Positions 56,796 through 64,000 of a DNA stretch of 64,000 nucleotides are shown in pieces. The notes beneath the pieces are model-generated. The model saw only the letters and a program-made list of their open reading frames with translations, was not told the DNA's origin and ran no database searches. The stretch spans positions 6,765,501-6,829,500 of the forward strand of contig NZ_CP053564.1 in NCBI RefSeq assembly GCF_013155125.1, written 5' to 3'. The DNA is from Pseudonocardia broussonetiae. Lineage in GTDB: Bacteria > Actinomycetota > Actinomycetes > Mycobacteriales > Pseudonocardiaceae. Every line of letters begins with the position of its first letter. The first letter of the stretch is position 1. The position numbers and the translations under genes were made by a program.

Positions 56796-57806
56796 ATGGG
56801 AGCCACGAGCCACAAGCGGTGGGGCCGGGCGCGGGTGCTCGACGTCTGCCCGGTCGCGCAGAACGTCCGGCAGGTCGTGCTCGAACCGGAGAACCTGGAG
56901 GCGCCCGCGCCCCCGGGCAGCCACATCGACATCGGGGTCTACGTCAACGGCAGGGCCGACGTCCGGTCCTACTCCGTGGTCGGGATGGGCGCCTACGGCA
57001 GCGAGCTCATCCTCGGCGTGCAGCTCGCGAGGCAGAGCCGGGGCGGCTCGGCGTTCATGCACGCGCTGCGCCGCGGGCAGGAGGTGTCGATCACGCAGCC
57101 GCTGCAGAACTTCCCGCTGAACTACGGCAGGCCCGGCTACGTGCTGGCCGCGGGCGGCATCGGGATCACGGCGCTGGTCGCGATGGGCAGGGCGCTCAGG
57201 GCCAGGGGGGCGGACTACCGGTTCGTCTACGGCGCCCGGTCCCGCGACCTCATGGCGTTCGTCGACGACCTGGTGGCCGAGCACGGTGACCGCATGGAGC
57301 TGCGCATCGACGACGAGGGCAGCTCCCTGGACGTCTCCGAGCTCGTGAAGAGCGTGCCGGCGGGAGGGGAGCTCTACGTCTGCGGCCCGACGCCGATGCT
57401 CGACGCGATCAAGGCGGCGTGGGCGAAGGCCGGCAGGCGGCCCGCCGAGCTGCGCTTCGAGACCTTCGGCAGCAGCGGCCGCTTCGCCCCCGAGCCCTTC
57501 ACGGTGCGGATCCCCCGCCTCGGGCTGGAGACGGTCGTGCCGCACGACGTGTCGATGCTCGAGGCGCTGGAGGCGTGCGGCGCCGACCTGATGTACGACT
57601 GCCGCCGCGGCGAGTGCGGGCTCTGCCAGGTGAAGGTGCTCGAGGTCGACGGGGCGATCGACCACCGCGACGTCTTCCTCAGCGACGCCCAGCACGAGGG
57701 GGGCGACCGCCTGCAGTGCTGCGTCTCGCGCGTGGTCAGCGGGCGCACCGCGGGCCTCGCCGGGACCGACGGCCGACCGGCCGCCGTGACGATCGACGTT
57801 CCGTGA
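56796..57806 (+). CDS. vanB: Vanillate O-demethylase, ferredoxin-type reductase subunit
   Basis: 336 residues. FMN-binding barrel (RSYSVVGMGA; about 60), NAD domain (VLAAGGIGITALVAMG, about 113-128; YVCGPTPMLDA) and a C-terminal plant-type [2Fe-2S] ferredoxin (CRRGECGLCQVKVLEVDG...CC). It passes electrons from NADH to VanA. Ten bases separate it from vanA. Confidence 0.95.
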   Translation: MGATSHKRWGRARVLDVCPVAQNVRQVVLEPENLEAPAPPGSHIDIGVYVNGRADVRSYSVVGMGAYGSELILGVQLARQSRGGSAFMHALRRGQEVSITQPLQNFPLNYGRPGYVLAAGGIGITALVAMGRALRARGADYRFVYGARSRDLMAFVDDLVAEHGDRMELRIDDEGSSLDVSELVKSVPAGGELYVCGPTPMLDAIKAAWAKAGRRPAELRFETFGSSGRFAPEPFTVRIPRLGLETVVPHDVSMLEALEACGADLMYDCRRGECGLCQVKVLEVDGAIDHRDVFLSDAQHEGGDRLQCCVSRVVSGRTAGLAGTDGRPAAVTIDVP

Positions 57807-57837
57807 CCAGCGGCCCCTGACGACGAGAGGACACGAC

Positions 57838-58164
57838 ATGCGCAGCTACCAGGACTTCCACCTCGACCAGCTCCAGGCGGACCGGTCCCGGTCCTACGCG
57901 GAGTTCCTCCGGCGCCCCGGCATCTCGATGGGGATCTACCACATCCCCACCGGGGGCAAGGACCCCCAGCACCCGCACGACGCCGACGAGGTCTACGTCG
58001 TGCTCGGGGGCCGGGCGGTGCTGGAGGTGGAGGGCGAACGGGTGGAGGTGGGCCCCGGCCGGGTCGTCTCGGTCGACCGCGGGGCCGACCACCGCTTCAC
58101 CGACGTGGACGACGACCTCTCGGTCCTCGTCGTGTTCGCCCCGCCGGCCACGCCCGAGGCCTGA
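57838..58164 (+). CDS. Small cupin protein
   Basis: 108 residues. Intact first cupin motif with HPHDADEVYVVLGGRA (HxH and Glu) and a second His in VDRGADHRFTDVDDD, so it should bind a metal. Single-domain cupins next to Rieske oxygenase genes are often dioxygenases, isomerases or sensory proteins. It is the last enzyme-like gene of the van operon. Confidence 0.86.
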   Translation: MRSYQDFHLDQLQADRSRSYAEFLRRPGISMGIYHIPTGGKDPQHPHDADEVYVVLGGRAVLEVEGERVEVGPGRVVSVDRGADHRFTDVDDDLSVLVVFAPPATPEA

Positions 58165-58165
58165 G

Positions 58166-58969
58166 GTGGCGGGCGGGGCGAGGGAACCGGGTCGGTCGGT
58201 CATCAGCAAGATCGCGGCGATCCTGCTCGCCGTGGCCGAGGAAGGGGGATGCACCCTCACCCAGATCGCCGCCCGGTCCGGGCTGCCGCTGTCCACCGTG
58301 CACCGGCTGGTCACCGAGCTGGCGGGCTGGCAGGTGCTGGTGCGCGACGAGGACGGCCGCTACGGGGCCGGCCCGCCCCTGGCCGCGGTCGCCTCGGCGC
58401 GGCCGCCCGCCCCGCTCCTCGACCTGCGCGAGCGTGCCGTGCCGGTGATGGAGGAGCTGTTCCGCGCCACCGCGTCGCCCGTGCGCGTCGGCGTGCTCGA
58501 GGGGACCGCGGTGTCGTACGTGGAGAAGACGTCCCGGCACCGGCCCGTCACCCGGCTCTCCCCCGCCGCCCGGCTGCCGGCGCACGCCACGGCGCTGGGC
58601 AAGGCGCTGCTCGCCGTCGCCCCGACCCGCACGCTCGAGGCCGTGCTGCGCTCGGAGCTGCGGCGCTACACCCCCGGGACGATCACCCGCCCGGAACGCC
58701 TGCGGTGGCTGCTGCGCACGGTGCGGATGTCCGGCCTCGCCCTGTGCGACCGCGAGCTGGACCCCACCGGGCGGGCCGTCGCCGCTCCCGTCGTCGTCCC
58801 GAGCAGGAGCGGGACGGCGGCGATCGAGGTCGCGGTCAGTGACCTCGGCCGGGACGTCCCGTCCGTGCGGACGCCCCTGGCGCTCGCCGCCGCCTGGCTG
58901 TCCCGGGAGCTGGCGGTACCGGTCGAGCCGGCCGCCCGGCTGTCCGCGGCGGGCGGGGACCCGGCCTGA
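58166..58969 (+). CDS. IclR-family transcription regulator
   Basis: 267 residues. Winged helix VISKIAAILLAVAEEGGCTLTQIAARSGLPLSTVHRLVTELAG, and an effector domain with YVEKTSRHRPVTRLSPAARLPAHATALGKALLAVAP and LCDRELDPTGRAVAAPVVVPSRSGTAAIEVA. Starts at GTG one base after the cupin stop. Members such as PobR/PcaR/PcaU respond to 4-hydroxybenzoate or protocatechuate, matching the operon; specific identity not proven. Confidence 0.93.
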   Translation: MAGGAREPGRSVISKIAAILLAVAEEGGCTLTQIAARSGLPLSTVHRLVTELAGWQVLVRDEDGRYGAGPPLAAVASARPPAPLLDLRERAVPVMEELFRATASPVRVGVLEGTAVSYVEKTSRHRPVTRLSPAARLPAHATALGKALLAVAPTRTLEAVLRSELRRYTPGTITRPERLRWLLRTVRMSGLALCDRELDPTGRAVAAPVVVPSRSGTAAIEVAVSDLGRDVPSVRTPLALAAAWLSRELAVPVEPAARLSAAGGDPA

Positions 58970-59017
58970 CCGGCTCCGGTGCCGCGACGGTCCTCGACGT
59001 GCGCACGTCGACCGCGG

Positions 59018-60046
59018 TCATGCGACGTGCGGTTGCTCGCCGGCCCGCGGTTGCTCCGCCGCAGGTCCGCGCCGGTGGAACTGGGCCTCGACGGCGGTCC
59101 CGTCCGCGCTGGTGCACACGTGCACGGCATCGGCCACCTGCCGGATCACCCACATGCCCATCCCGCCGAGGTGCCCCAGCGCCGGACGGGGTGGGCGGAA
59201 CCCCTTCGTCGGCAGGTCGTCGCCCGGGCCGGTGTCGTCGACGCGGACCACGACGTGGGAGTCCGTCGCCCACAGCCGCAACCGGCAGGGCCGTTGGCCG
59301 TGACGCACCGCGTTGCTCAGCAGCTCCCCCGCAGCCAGTTCGAAGTCGTCGACGTCCTCACCGGGCAGCCCCCGCGCGGACGCGCCCGCCGCCGCCTCCC
59401 GCCGGGCCGCCGAGAGCTGGTCCGCCGCCGTCAGGCGCAGGTCCAGGTCCACGGCCGCCGGGATCGGCGACAGCAGGCCCGGGTGCGCGCGCAGGAAGTC
59501 GTCGGGATCCCGGAACCTCGCACTGCTCGCCGGTTCCCCCACCGGGTCGAGCAGGTGCGGGTGCACCTGCTCGACCTGTTCGAGGACGGAACCGCTGTGG
59601 CGGCGCCGGTCGTACAGGCAGACCCACGGGAAGCCGTAGGCGCCGAGCACGTCGTTGCTGGCCGCCTCGAACCGCAGGTACGCACCCGCGCGCGCCGGGT
59701 CGGCGATCGGTGGGCCCTCCGCCACGAGCCGCACCCGGCGACCCGCCCGAGCCTGCCGGGCGAGGTAGTCGCGCAACCCGCCGAACATCGGCCCCAGACT
59801 CCGGTAGGTGACGCCCGGCACGCCCCACCGGACCCGGTCGGCGTCGGCGCCCAGCCCCGCGCCCAGGGACGCCTCGGTGTCGCGCGACGCGATCACCTGC
59901 ACCGCATCGCCGGCGGCCAGCCCCTGCCGCACGTAGGGCAGCACCCGTCGACGCAGGTCCTCTCCCGACTCGTACACCGCGACCGCGTGCCCCGGGTGGA
60001 GAGCGGAAGCGGTACGGCCGTTCTCGATGCCGCTGCTCACTCCCAT
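59018..60046 (-). CDS. MEDS-domain protein with anti-sigma-type ATPase domain
   Basis: 342 residues. Residues about 10-180 resemble the MEDS sensory domain (HAVAVYESGEDLRRRVLPYVRQGLAAGDAVQVIAS, GEPPIADPARAGAYLRFEAASNDVLGAYGFPWVCLYDRR). Residues about 225-320 are a HATPase_c_2 fold (DDFELAAGELLSNAVRHG, VVRVDDTGPGD, GMGMWVIRQVADAV). This architecture suits a serine-kinase anti-sigma-like switch that senses a small molecule or stress. Alone on its strand; no partner sigma factor nearby. Confidence 0.85.
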   Translation of the reverse strand: MGVSSGIENGRTASALHPGHAVAVYESGEDLRRRVLPYVRQGLAAGDAVQVIASRDTEASLGAGLGADADRVRWGVPGVTYRSLGPMFGGLRDYLARQARAGRRVRLVAEGPPIADPARAGAYLRFEAASNDVLGAYGFPWVCLYDRRRHSGSVLEQVEQVHPHLLDPVGEPASSARFRDPDDFLRAHPGLLSPIPAAVDLDLRLTAADQLSAARREAAAGASARGLPGEDVDDFELAAGELLSNAVRHGQRPCRLRLWATDSHVVVRVDDTGPGDDLPTKGFRPPRPALGHLGGMGMWVIRQVADAVHVCTSADGTAVEAQFHRRGPAAEQPRAGEQPHVA

Positions 60047-60120
60047 ACCGACTGCCGTACCCCGCCCCGCTGCTGCACAACCGGCCGCCCGGATCACCCA
60101 CCCGCCGGCACGCGCGCCGC

Positions 60121-60681
60121 TCACGCGTCGAGCATGGCCGCCAGCTTGCGCACGGTCGCCCAGTTGCGGGCGGTGCCGCCGCCGTCGCTCCCCCTGGGCA
60201 GCTTGCCCAGCTGCACGGCCAGCTCGGAGCGGCCCATGCCGTCGGGCAGGTGCAGGTAGAGCACCCGGCCGCGGACGGTTCCGGTGTCCCTGCTGCCCTT
60301 GGCCGCGGCCCGCTCCTGCGCGGCAGCCAGGGCGGCGACGTCGTCGTCGTCCACGTCGGACGACCGGAAGACGGCGTGCACCTTCTTCGGGTCGGGCTCG
60401 TCGGGGTAGGGGTTGTTCTCGATGGCGACGGCGAGCTCGGCCCGGGTGAGCACGACCACCGTCAGGGTCAGGCCGAGCGCCTCGGCGATCGTGGCCTCGA
60501 GGGCCTCCGCCACGACGGCCGGGTCGGGCTCGCCACTGGTGAACACGACGTTGCCGCTGTTGATGTAGGTCTTCACGTCGGTGTGGCCCAGCGACGCGAC
60601 CGCGTCCCGCAGGTCGGCCATGGCCACCCGGTTGCCCTTGCCGACGTTGATCCCGCGCAGCAGGGCGACGTGGGTCGGCAC
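60121..60681 (-). CDS. DUF1697 family protein
   Basis: 186 residues. The signature THVALLRGINVGKGNRVAMADLR near the N-terminus, YINSGNVVF and VVLTRAELAVAIENNPY are characteristic; function unknown. GTG 60681 gives the conserved N-terminus directly. Divergent from the amidohydrolase, 168 bp away. Confidence 0.92.
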   Translation of the reverse strand: MPTHVALLRGINVGKGNRVAMADLRDAVASLGHTDVKTYINSGNVVFTSGEPDPAVVAEALEATIAEALGLTLTVVVLTRAELAVAIENNPYPDEPDPKKVHAVFRSSDVDDDDVAALAAAQERAAAKGSRDTGTVRGRVLYLHLPDGMGRSELAVQLGKLPRGSDGGGTARNWATVRKLAAMLDA

Positions 60682-60849
60682 CGGCCCATCCTGCCAGCCG
60701 TGCACGGCGAACGGGACACCCACGGCCGTCCGGACGCGTTCGGGCCGGTCCCCCCGCGGACGTGGGACGATCCTCGCCCGACGTGCAGCAGCTCCGACGT
60801 CGCACGCACCCGCACGAGCGAGGGCATCGTCCACACGAGGAGACCGATC

Positions 60850-62169
60850 GTGCCGAACCCGTTCGCTCTGACCGACGTCACGCTCGTCACCGGCGACGCG
60901 GACGGGACCGTGACGCCCGACCGGACGATCGTGGTGGGACCGGACGGCACGATCGAACAGGTCGGACCCGCCGCGCACACGGTCGTCCCGGCCGACTACC
61001 GCCGGATCGACCTGGCGGGGCACTTCGTCCTCCCCGGCCTGATCAACGCGCACGCCCACCTGTTCTCCGACGGGCGGCCGGTGCCACCGATCCTGCTCAA
61101 CGAGTCGACCGCGGCGATCATCACGAAGCTGGCCCGCAACCCGCTCGGACGGCGGCTGTTCAAACGGCGCGCGAAGGCCCACGCGCTCACCCAGCTGCAC
61201 TCCGGTGTCACCACCATCCGCACCGTCGGCGACACCGACTACGGGGTCGTCGAGGTCGCCGAGGAGATCGACAGGGGTGAGTACGTCGGCCCCCGCGTGC
61301 TGGCCTCCGGGCCGCTGCTCGCCATCACCGGGGGACACGGTGCGCCGCAGATCGCACTGACCAGCGACTCGCCCTGGGACGCCCGGCGGAACACGCGCCG
61401 CAACCTGCAGCGCGGGGTGAGGGCGATCAAGATCTCGGCCACCGCCGGCGTCACCGACGCCCGCGCCATCGGCTACGCCGGCCGCCCGGAGATGTCCGAG
61501 CAGGAGATGGCGGCCATCTGCGAGGAGGCGCACAACGCCGGTGTCCGTGTGGCCGCGCACGCCCAGAGCGCCGACGGCATCCGGGCGTCGCTGCGGGCGG
61601 GGGTCGACACCATCGAGCACGGGGCCCGGCTGACGCCGGAGGTCCTCGACCTGTTCCGGGACAACCCGCGCTCGCTCACCGGCACCTCCGCGCTCATCCC
61701 GACGCTGCTGGTGTGCGTGCCCCTGGTGAAGCTCGACCAGGAGGTCACCGGCGTGAACGACATCTCCCGGGCCAACGCGGAGATGATCTTCGGCGAGATG
61801 GTGCAGGGCATCAGCGACGCCCGCGGGCACGGCATCGCCATCGGCATGGGCACCGACTCGGCGCTGACCTACGTCACCCACTACGACAGCTGGCGCGAGC
61901 TGGACATGCTGGTGCGCTACGGCGGGTTCACCCCGGCCCAGGCGCTGAACGCCGCCACCCGGACCAACGCGCAGATCCTGGGCCTGCAGGACGTGACGGG
62001 CGCGGTCGAGCCCGGCAAGGCCGCCGACCTGGTCGTGCTCGACGCGAACCCGCTCGACGGGTTCCGGGCGTTCGTCGACCCGCGGATGGTCGTCGCCCGG
62101 GGCACGGTCCTCGACCGGCCGTCGGTCTCCCGGTTCGCCGAGCTGGACGCCCGACTCGACTCGCTGTGA
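60850..62169 (+). CDS. Amidohydrolase (metal-dependent hydrolase)
   Basis: 439 residues. Begins with a composite beta domain (LTDVTLVTGDADGTVTPDRTIVV), then GHFVLPGLINAHAHLFSDG (HxH ligands, about 59-65), IKISATAGV (Lys/metal region), AHAQSADGI and DTIEHGARL (His ligands) and GMGTDSALTYV (Asp). This is the imidazolonepropionase/prolidase-like branch of the amidohydrolase superfamily. GTG 60850 follows an AGGAG site. Substrate unknown; could hydrolyse a cyclic amide or aryl amide. Confidence 0.92.
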   Translation: MPNPFALTDVTLVTGDADGTVTPDRTIVVGPDGTIEQVGPAAHTVVPADYRRIDLAGHFVLPGLINAHAHLFSDGRPVPPILLNESTAAIITKLARNPLGRRLFKRRAKAHALTQLHSGVTTIRTVGDTDYGVVEVAEEIDRGEYVGPRVLASGPLLAITGGHGAPQIALTSDSPWDARRNTRRNLQRGVRAIKISATAGVTDARAIGYAGRPEMSEQEMAAICEEAHNAGVRVAAHAQSADGIRASLRAGVDTIEHGARLTPEVLDLFRDNPRSLTGTSALIPTLLVCVPLVKLDQEVTGVNDISRANAEMIFGEMVQGISDARGHGIAIGMGTDSALTYVTHYDSWRELDMLVRYGGFTPAQALNAATRTNAQILGLQDVTGAVEPGKAADLVVLDANPLDGFRAFVDPRMVVARGTVLDRPSVSRFAELDARLDSL

Positions 62170-62203
62170 GGACGTCCCCGGCTCGGGCTCCCACCGCCTG
62201 CGG

Positions 62204-63331
62204 TCAGGACGGGGTGAGGCTGAACCGTGCCGGTGCGAACGCCTCGACGTCCGGACGCGCGGTGCCCTCGGTCAGATCGGCGAGGATCTCCCCGATCGCG
62301 GGCGCGTAGCGGAACCCGCGGCCGTTGCAGGCGGCACCGACGACCACGCGGGGGCTGTCGGGGTGCGGGCCGAGGAGCCAGTGCCCGTCGACGGCCTCGG
62401 TCCACATGCAGACGGTGGACCGCACCGGCGGCCCGGTGATCTCGGGGATCCGGTCGCGCACGACCGCGGTGACCTCGGCGACGTCGTACGGCGTGACGTC
62501 CTGGCTCAGCGCGGAGGGGTCGATCTCGTGGCTGTTGCTCGCGACGCTGAACTTCCAGGTGCCGTCCGGCTCCATGCACCCGTAGTCGGGTGCTGCAGCG
62601 GATCCGGCCGGTCCGGCCACGTAGATCGAGGGCAGCGGCGTGGAGCCGGGCGGCATCGCGAAGTTGACCAGCACCTGGCGGTCGACCCGGGCGGGCAGGT
62701 CGAGGTGCAGCACCCGGGCGGAGAACGCCCCCGTGGTCATGACGAGGCGGTCCGCGACGTACTCGCCCTCCGCGGTGCGGACCCGCGCCCCCGACGCGTC
62801 GGACGACCAGTCGAGGACGGGCTCGTCGAAGCGGAACTCCGCTCCCGACTCCCGCGCCACCTGCTGCATGGCCCGCAGCGCCGCCGGGACGTGGGCGATG
62901 CGGGCCCCGGGCTCGAAGACGGCCAGCTCGTGGTCGGCGATCCGCAGGCGCGGGAACGCCGCCCGCGCCTGCGCGCCGTGCAGGACCCGGTGCTCGAACG
63001 GCGACGACTCCAGGCTCGCCACCGTGCTGTCGAACCACGGCGACCCCGGTGCACCGATCATGACGTTGCCGGTGACCGTCATCAGTTCGGTCCCGGTGCG
63101 CGCGGCGAGCTGGTCCCACAGCTCGAACGCGCGGACGGTGAGCTGGACGTACTGCGGGCCGGTGCTGTTGGACTGCCGGGCCAGGCGGGTGAGTCCGCCG
63201 TGGGAGCCGTGTTCGTGCGGTGGGGTGTGGGCGTCGATCGCGAGCACGCGCACGCCTCGGCGGGCGAGGTGCCACGCCGTCGCGGAACCCCACGTTCCCG
63301 CGCCGACGACGATCACGTCGTAGGTCTGCAT
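62204..63331 (-). CDS. FAD-dependent amine oxidase (monomeric sarcosine oxidase/SolA-like)
   Basis: 375 residues. Dinucleotide motif DVIVVGAGTWGSATAWHLARRG, SHGGLTRLARQSN, and RSTVCMWTEAVDGHWLLGPHPDSP where the Cys aligns with the covalent-flavin Cys of monomeric sarcosine oxidase; the C-terminal CNGRGFRYAPAIGE is conserved. It oxidises N-methyl- or other secondary amino acids. Converges on the amidohydrolase; upstream is the aminotransferase. Confidence 0.93.
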   Translation of the reverse strand: MQTYDVIVVGAGTWGSATAWHLARRGVRVLAIDAHTPPHEHGSHGGLTRLARQSNSTGPQYVQLTVRAFELWDQLAARTGTELMTVTGNVMIGAPGSPWFDSTVASLESSPFEHRVLHGAQARAAFPRLRIADHELAVFEPGARIAHVPAALRAMQQVARESGAEFRFDEPVLDWSSDASGARVRTAEGEYVADRLVMTTGAFSARVLHLDLPARVDRQVLVNFAMPPGSTPLPSIYVAGPAGSAAAPDYGCMEPDGTWKFSVASNSHEIDPSALSQDVTPYDVAEVTAVVRDRIPEITGPPVRSTVCMWTEAVDGHWLLGPHPDSPRVVVGAACNGRGFRYAPAIGEILADLTEGTARPDVEAFAPARFSLTPS

Positions 63332-63408
63332 GGTGCTGGTTCCTTTCGTTCCGCCTGCCGGCGTCGGTTGCCGGGAGGAGGCTGGGTGGAGGGAGGTCGG
63401 GGCGGGAG

Positions 63409-64000
63409 TCAGGCGTCGGAGAGGGCAGCGAGCGAGGACGCGAGCCTGCCGAGCAGGACGTCGATCTCGCCCCGCGTGACGACCAGCGGCGGCCGCATCT
63501 TCAGCACGTTGCCGGCGGGTCCGATCCGGCTGATCAGGACCCCGCGGCGACGCATGTCCTCCACGACCCACCGCGTGGCGGCGGCGTCGGGAACCGTCGG
63601 GTCGCCGGGGTCGACGAACTCGAGCCCGAAGTAGAGCCCTCGTCCGCGCACGGCGGCCACCCGCGGGTCGCCCGCCACGATCTCGTGCAGCCGCCCGGCG
63701 ACGTAGTGCCCCAGCTGCGCCGCACGGTCGAGCAGGTCCTCCTCCGCCATGACCTGGAGGACGGCCATCCCGGCGGCGGCGGAGACCGGGCTGCCCGCGA
63801 ACGTGTTGAAGTAGTCGTTGCGCGCGCCGAACCCGTCCTGCAGCCGAGCGGTGGTGACCAGGGCGGACAACGGGTGGCCGTTGCCCATCGGCTTGCCGAG
63901 GACGACCAGGTCGGGCCGGACGTCGAACATCCGGTGGCCCCACATCCGCCCGCCGGTCCTGCCGAAGCCGGACTGCACCTCGTCGGCGAGGACGAGGCCG
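63409..64000 (-). CDS. Class III aminotransferase, C-terminal part (cut by window edge)
   Basis: The last ~197 residues are present; the N-terminus lies beyond the right edge. GLVLADEVQSGFGRTGGRMWG holds the cofactor Asp, and LVVLGKPMGNGHPLSALV the Lys that forms the Schiff base with pyridoxal phosphate. C-terminal LKMRPPLVVTRGEIDVLL is typical of omega-amino-acid/4-aminobutyrate transaminases. Stop lies 77 bp before the amine oxidase start; the pair suggests amine or omega-amino-acid catabolism. Confidence 0.93.
   Translation of the reverse strand, partial: GLVLADEVQSGFGRTGGRMWGHRMFDVRPDLVVLGKPMGNGHPLSALVTTARLQDGFGARNDYFNTFAGSPVSAAAGMAVLQVMAEEDLLDRAAQLGHYVAGRLHEIVAGDPRVAAVRGRGLYFGLEFVDPGDPTVPDAAATRWVVEDMRRRGVLISRIGPAGNVLKMRPPLVVTRGEIDVLLGRLASSLAALSDA

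Overview
The window is very GC-rich (low-to-mid 70% by eye), with GTG starts, ATGA/GTGA start-stop overlaps and dense operons of CoA-ligases, P450s, CaiB-type CoA-transferases, an F420-type oxidoreductase and TetR/GntR/IclR regulators. This is typical of a soil or rhizosphere actinobacterium; a Pseudonocardiaceae member such as Pseudonocardia is my best guess, not proven. No rRNA, tRNA, IS element, phage gene or CRISPR array is visible. Nearly every gene belongs to catabolism of aromatic or cyclic carboxylic acids, so the window reads as a catabolic island.

Layout. (1) 1-2550: a P450 / ferredoxin reductase / ferredoxin module (P450 cut by the left edge) with a GntR regulator. (2) 2580-4999: an XRE/MmyB-type regulator divergent from an aldo/keto reductase, and a DUF1579-like protein. 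(3) 5113-12834 (+): a Crp/Fnr regulator, fused indolepyruvate-type ferredoxin oxidoreductase, DpgC-like cofactor-free dioxygenase, CoA-ligase and small hotdog-like protein. (4) 12848-25560 (-): a 12-gene operon converging on block 3 with Na+/solute symporter, DUF485, CoA-ligase, CoxG, aldehyde and alcohol dehydrogenases, MBL hydrolase, an atypical SDR, an enoyl-CoA hydratase and a three-subunit molybdenum hydroxylase. Two overlapping, closely similar TetR genes lie divergently at 25658-26870. The same TAACG-based palindrome occurs before block 3 and twice before block 4, so the two operons are probably one regulon.

(5) 26953-28649: an MFS exporter preceded by a putative leaderless 26-codon ORF. 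(6) 28669-30188: a second P450 / ferredoxin pair, paralogous to block 1, with only a short remnant of the reductase gene between them. (7) 30189-30873: 685 bp without a gene, holding an operator-like palindrome, a hairpin and about 2.2 copies of a ~246-260-bp repeat, each full copy carrying a 67-nt palindrome. (8) 30874-37957: a GntR regulator and a seven-gene operon (flavin hydroxylase, alpha/beta hydrolase, SnoaL-like, FAH-family, cupin, DUF3500, CoA-transferase). A palindrome ACCCGAA-N3-TTCGGGT before block 6 is echoed before block 8.

(9) 37962-50269 (-): a ten-gene operon running from an MHS-type transporter to a 2-methylfumaryl-CoA-isomerase-like CoA-transferase, including a thiolase-fold + DUF35 pair and a frameshifted alcohol dehydrogenase. 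It is read from a good promoter overlapped by an inverted repeat, with a TetR gene upstream. (10) 50324-58969: a two-component system divergent from an aromatic-acid-type MFS transporter, then pobA, vanA, vanB, a cupin and an IclR regulator: 4-hydroxybenzoate and vanillate are both channelled to protocatechuate, whose ring-cleavage genes are not in the window. (11) 59018-64000: a MEDS/histidine-kinase-like ATPase protein, DUF1697, an amidohydrolase, a sarcosine-oxidase-like flavoenzyme and a class III aminotransferase cut by the right edge.

The best candidates for undescribed biology are the co-regulated block 3 + block 4 pathway (2-oxoacid oxidation to an aryl/acyl-CoA followed by a DpgC-type dioxygenase) and the DUF3500 operon of block 8, which has hydroxylase and C-C hydrolase genes but no recognisable ring-cleavage dioxygenase. 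All functions are read from motifs by eye; no database search was run.
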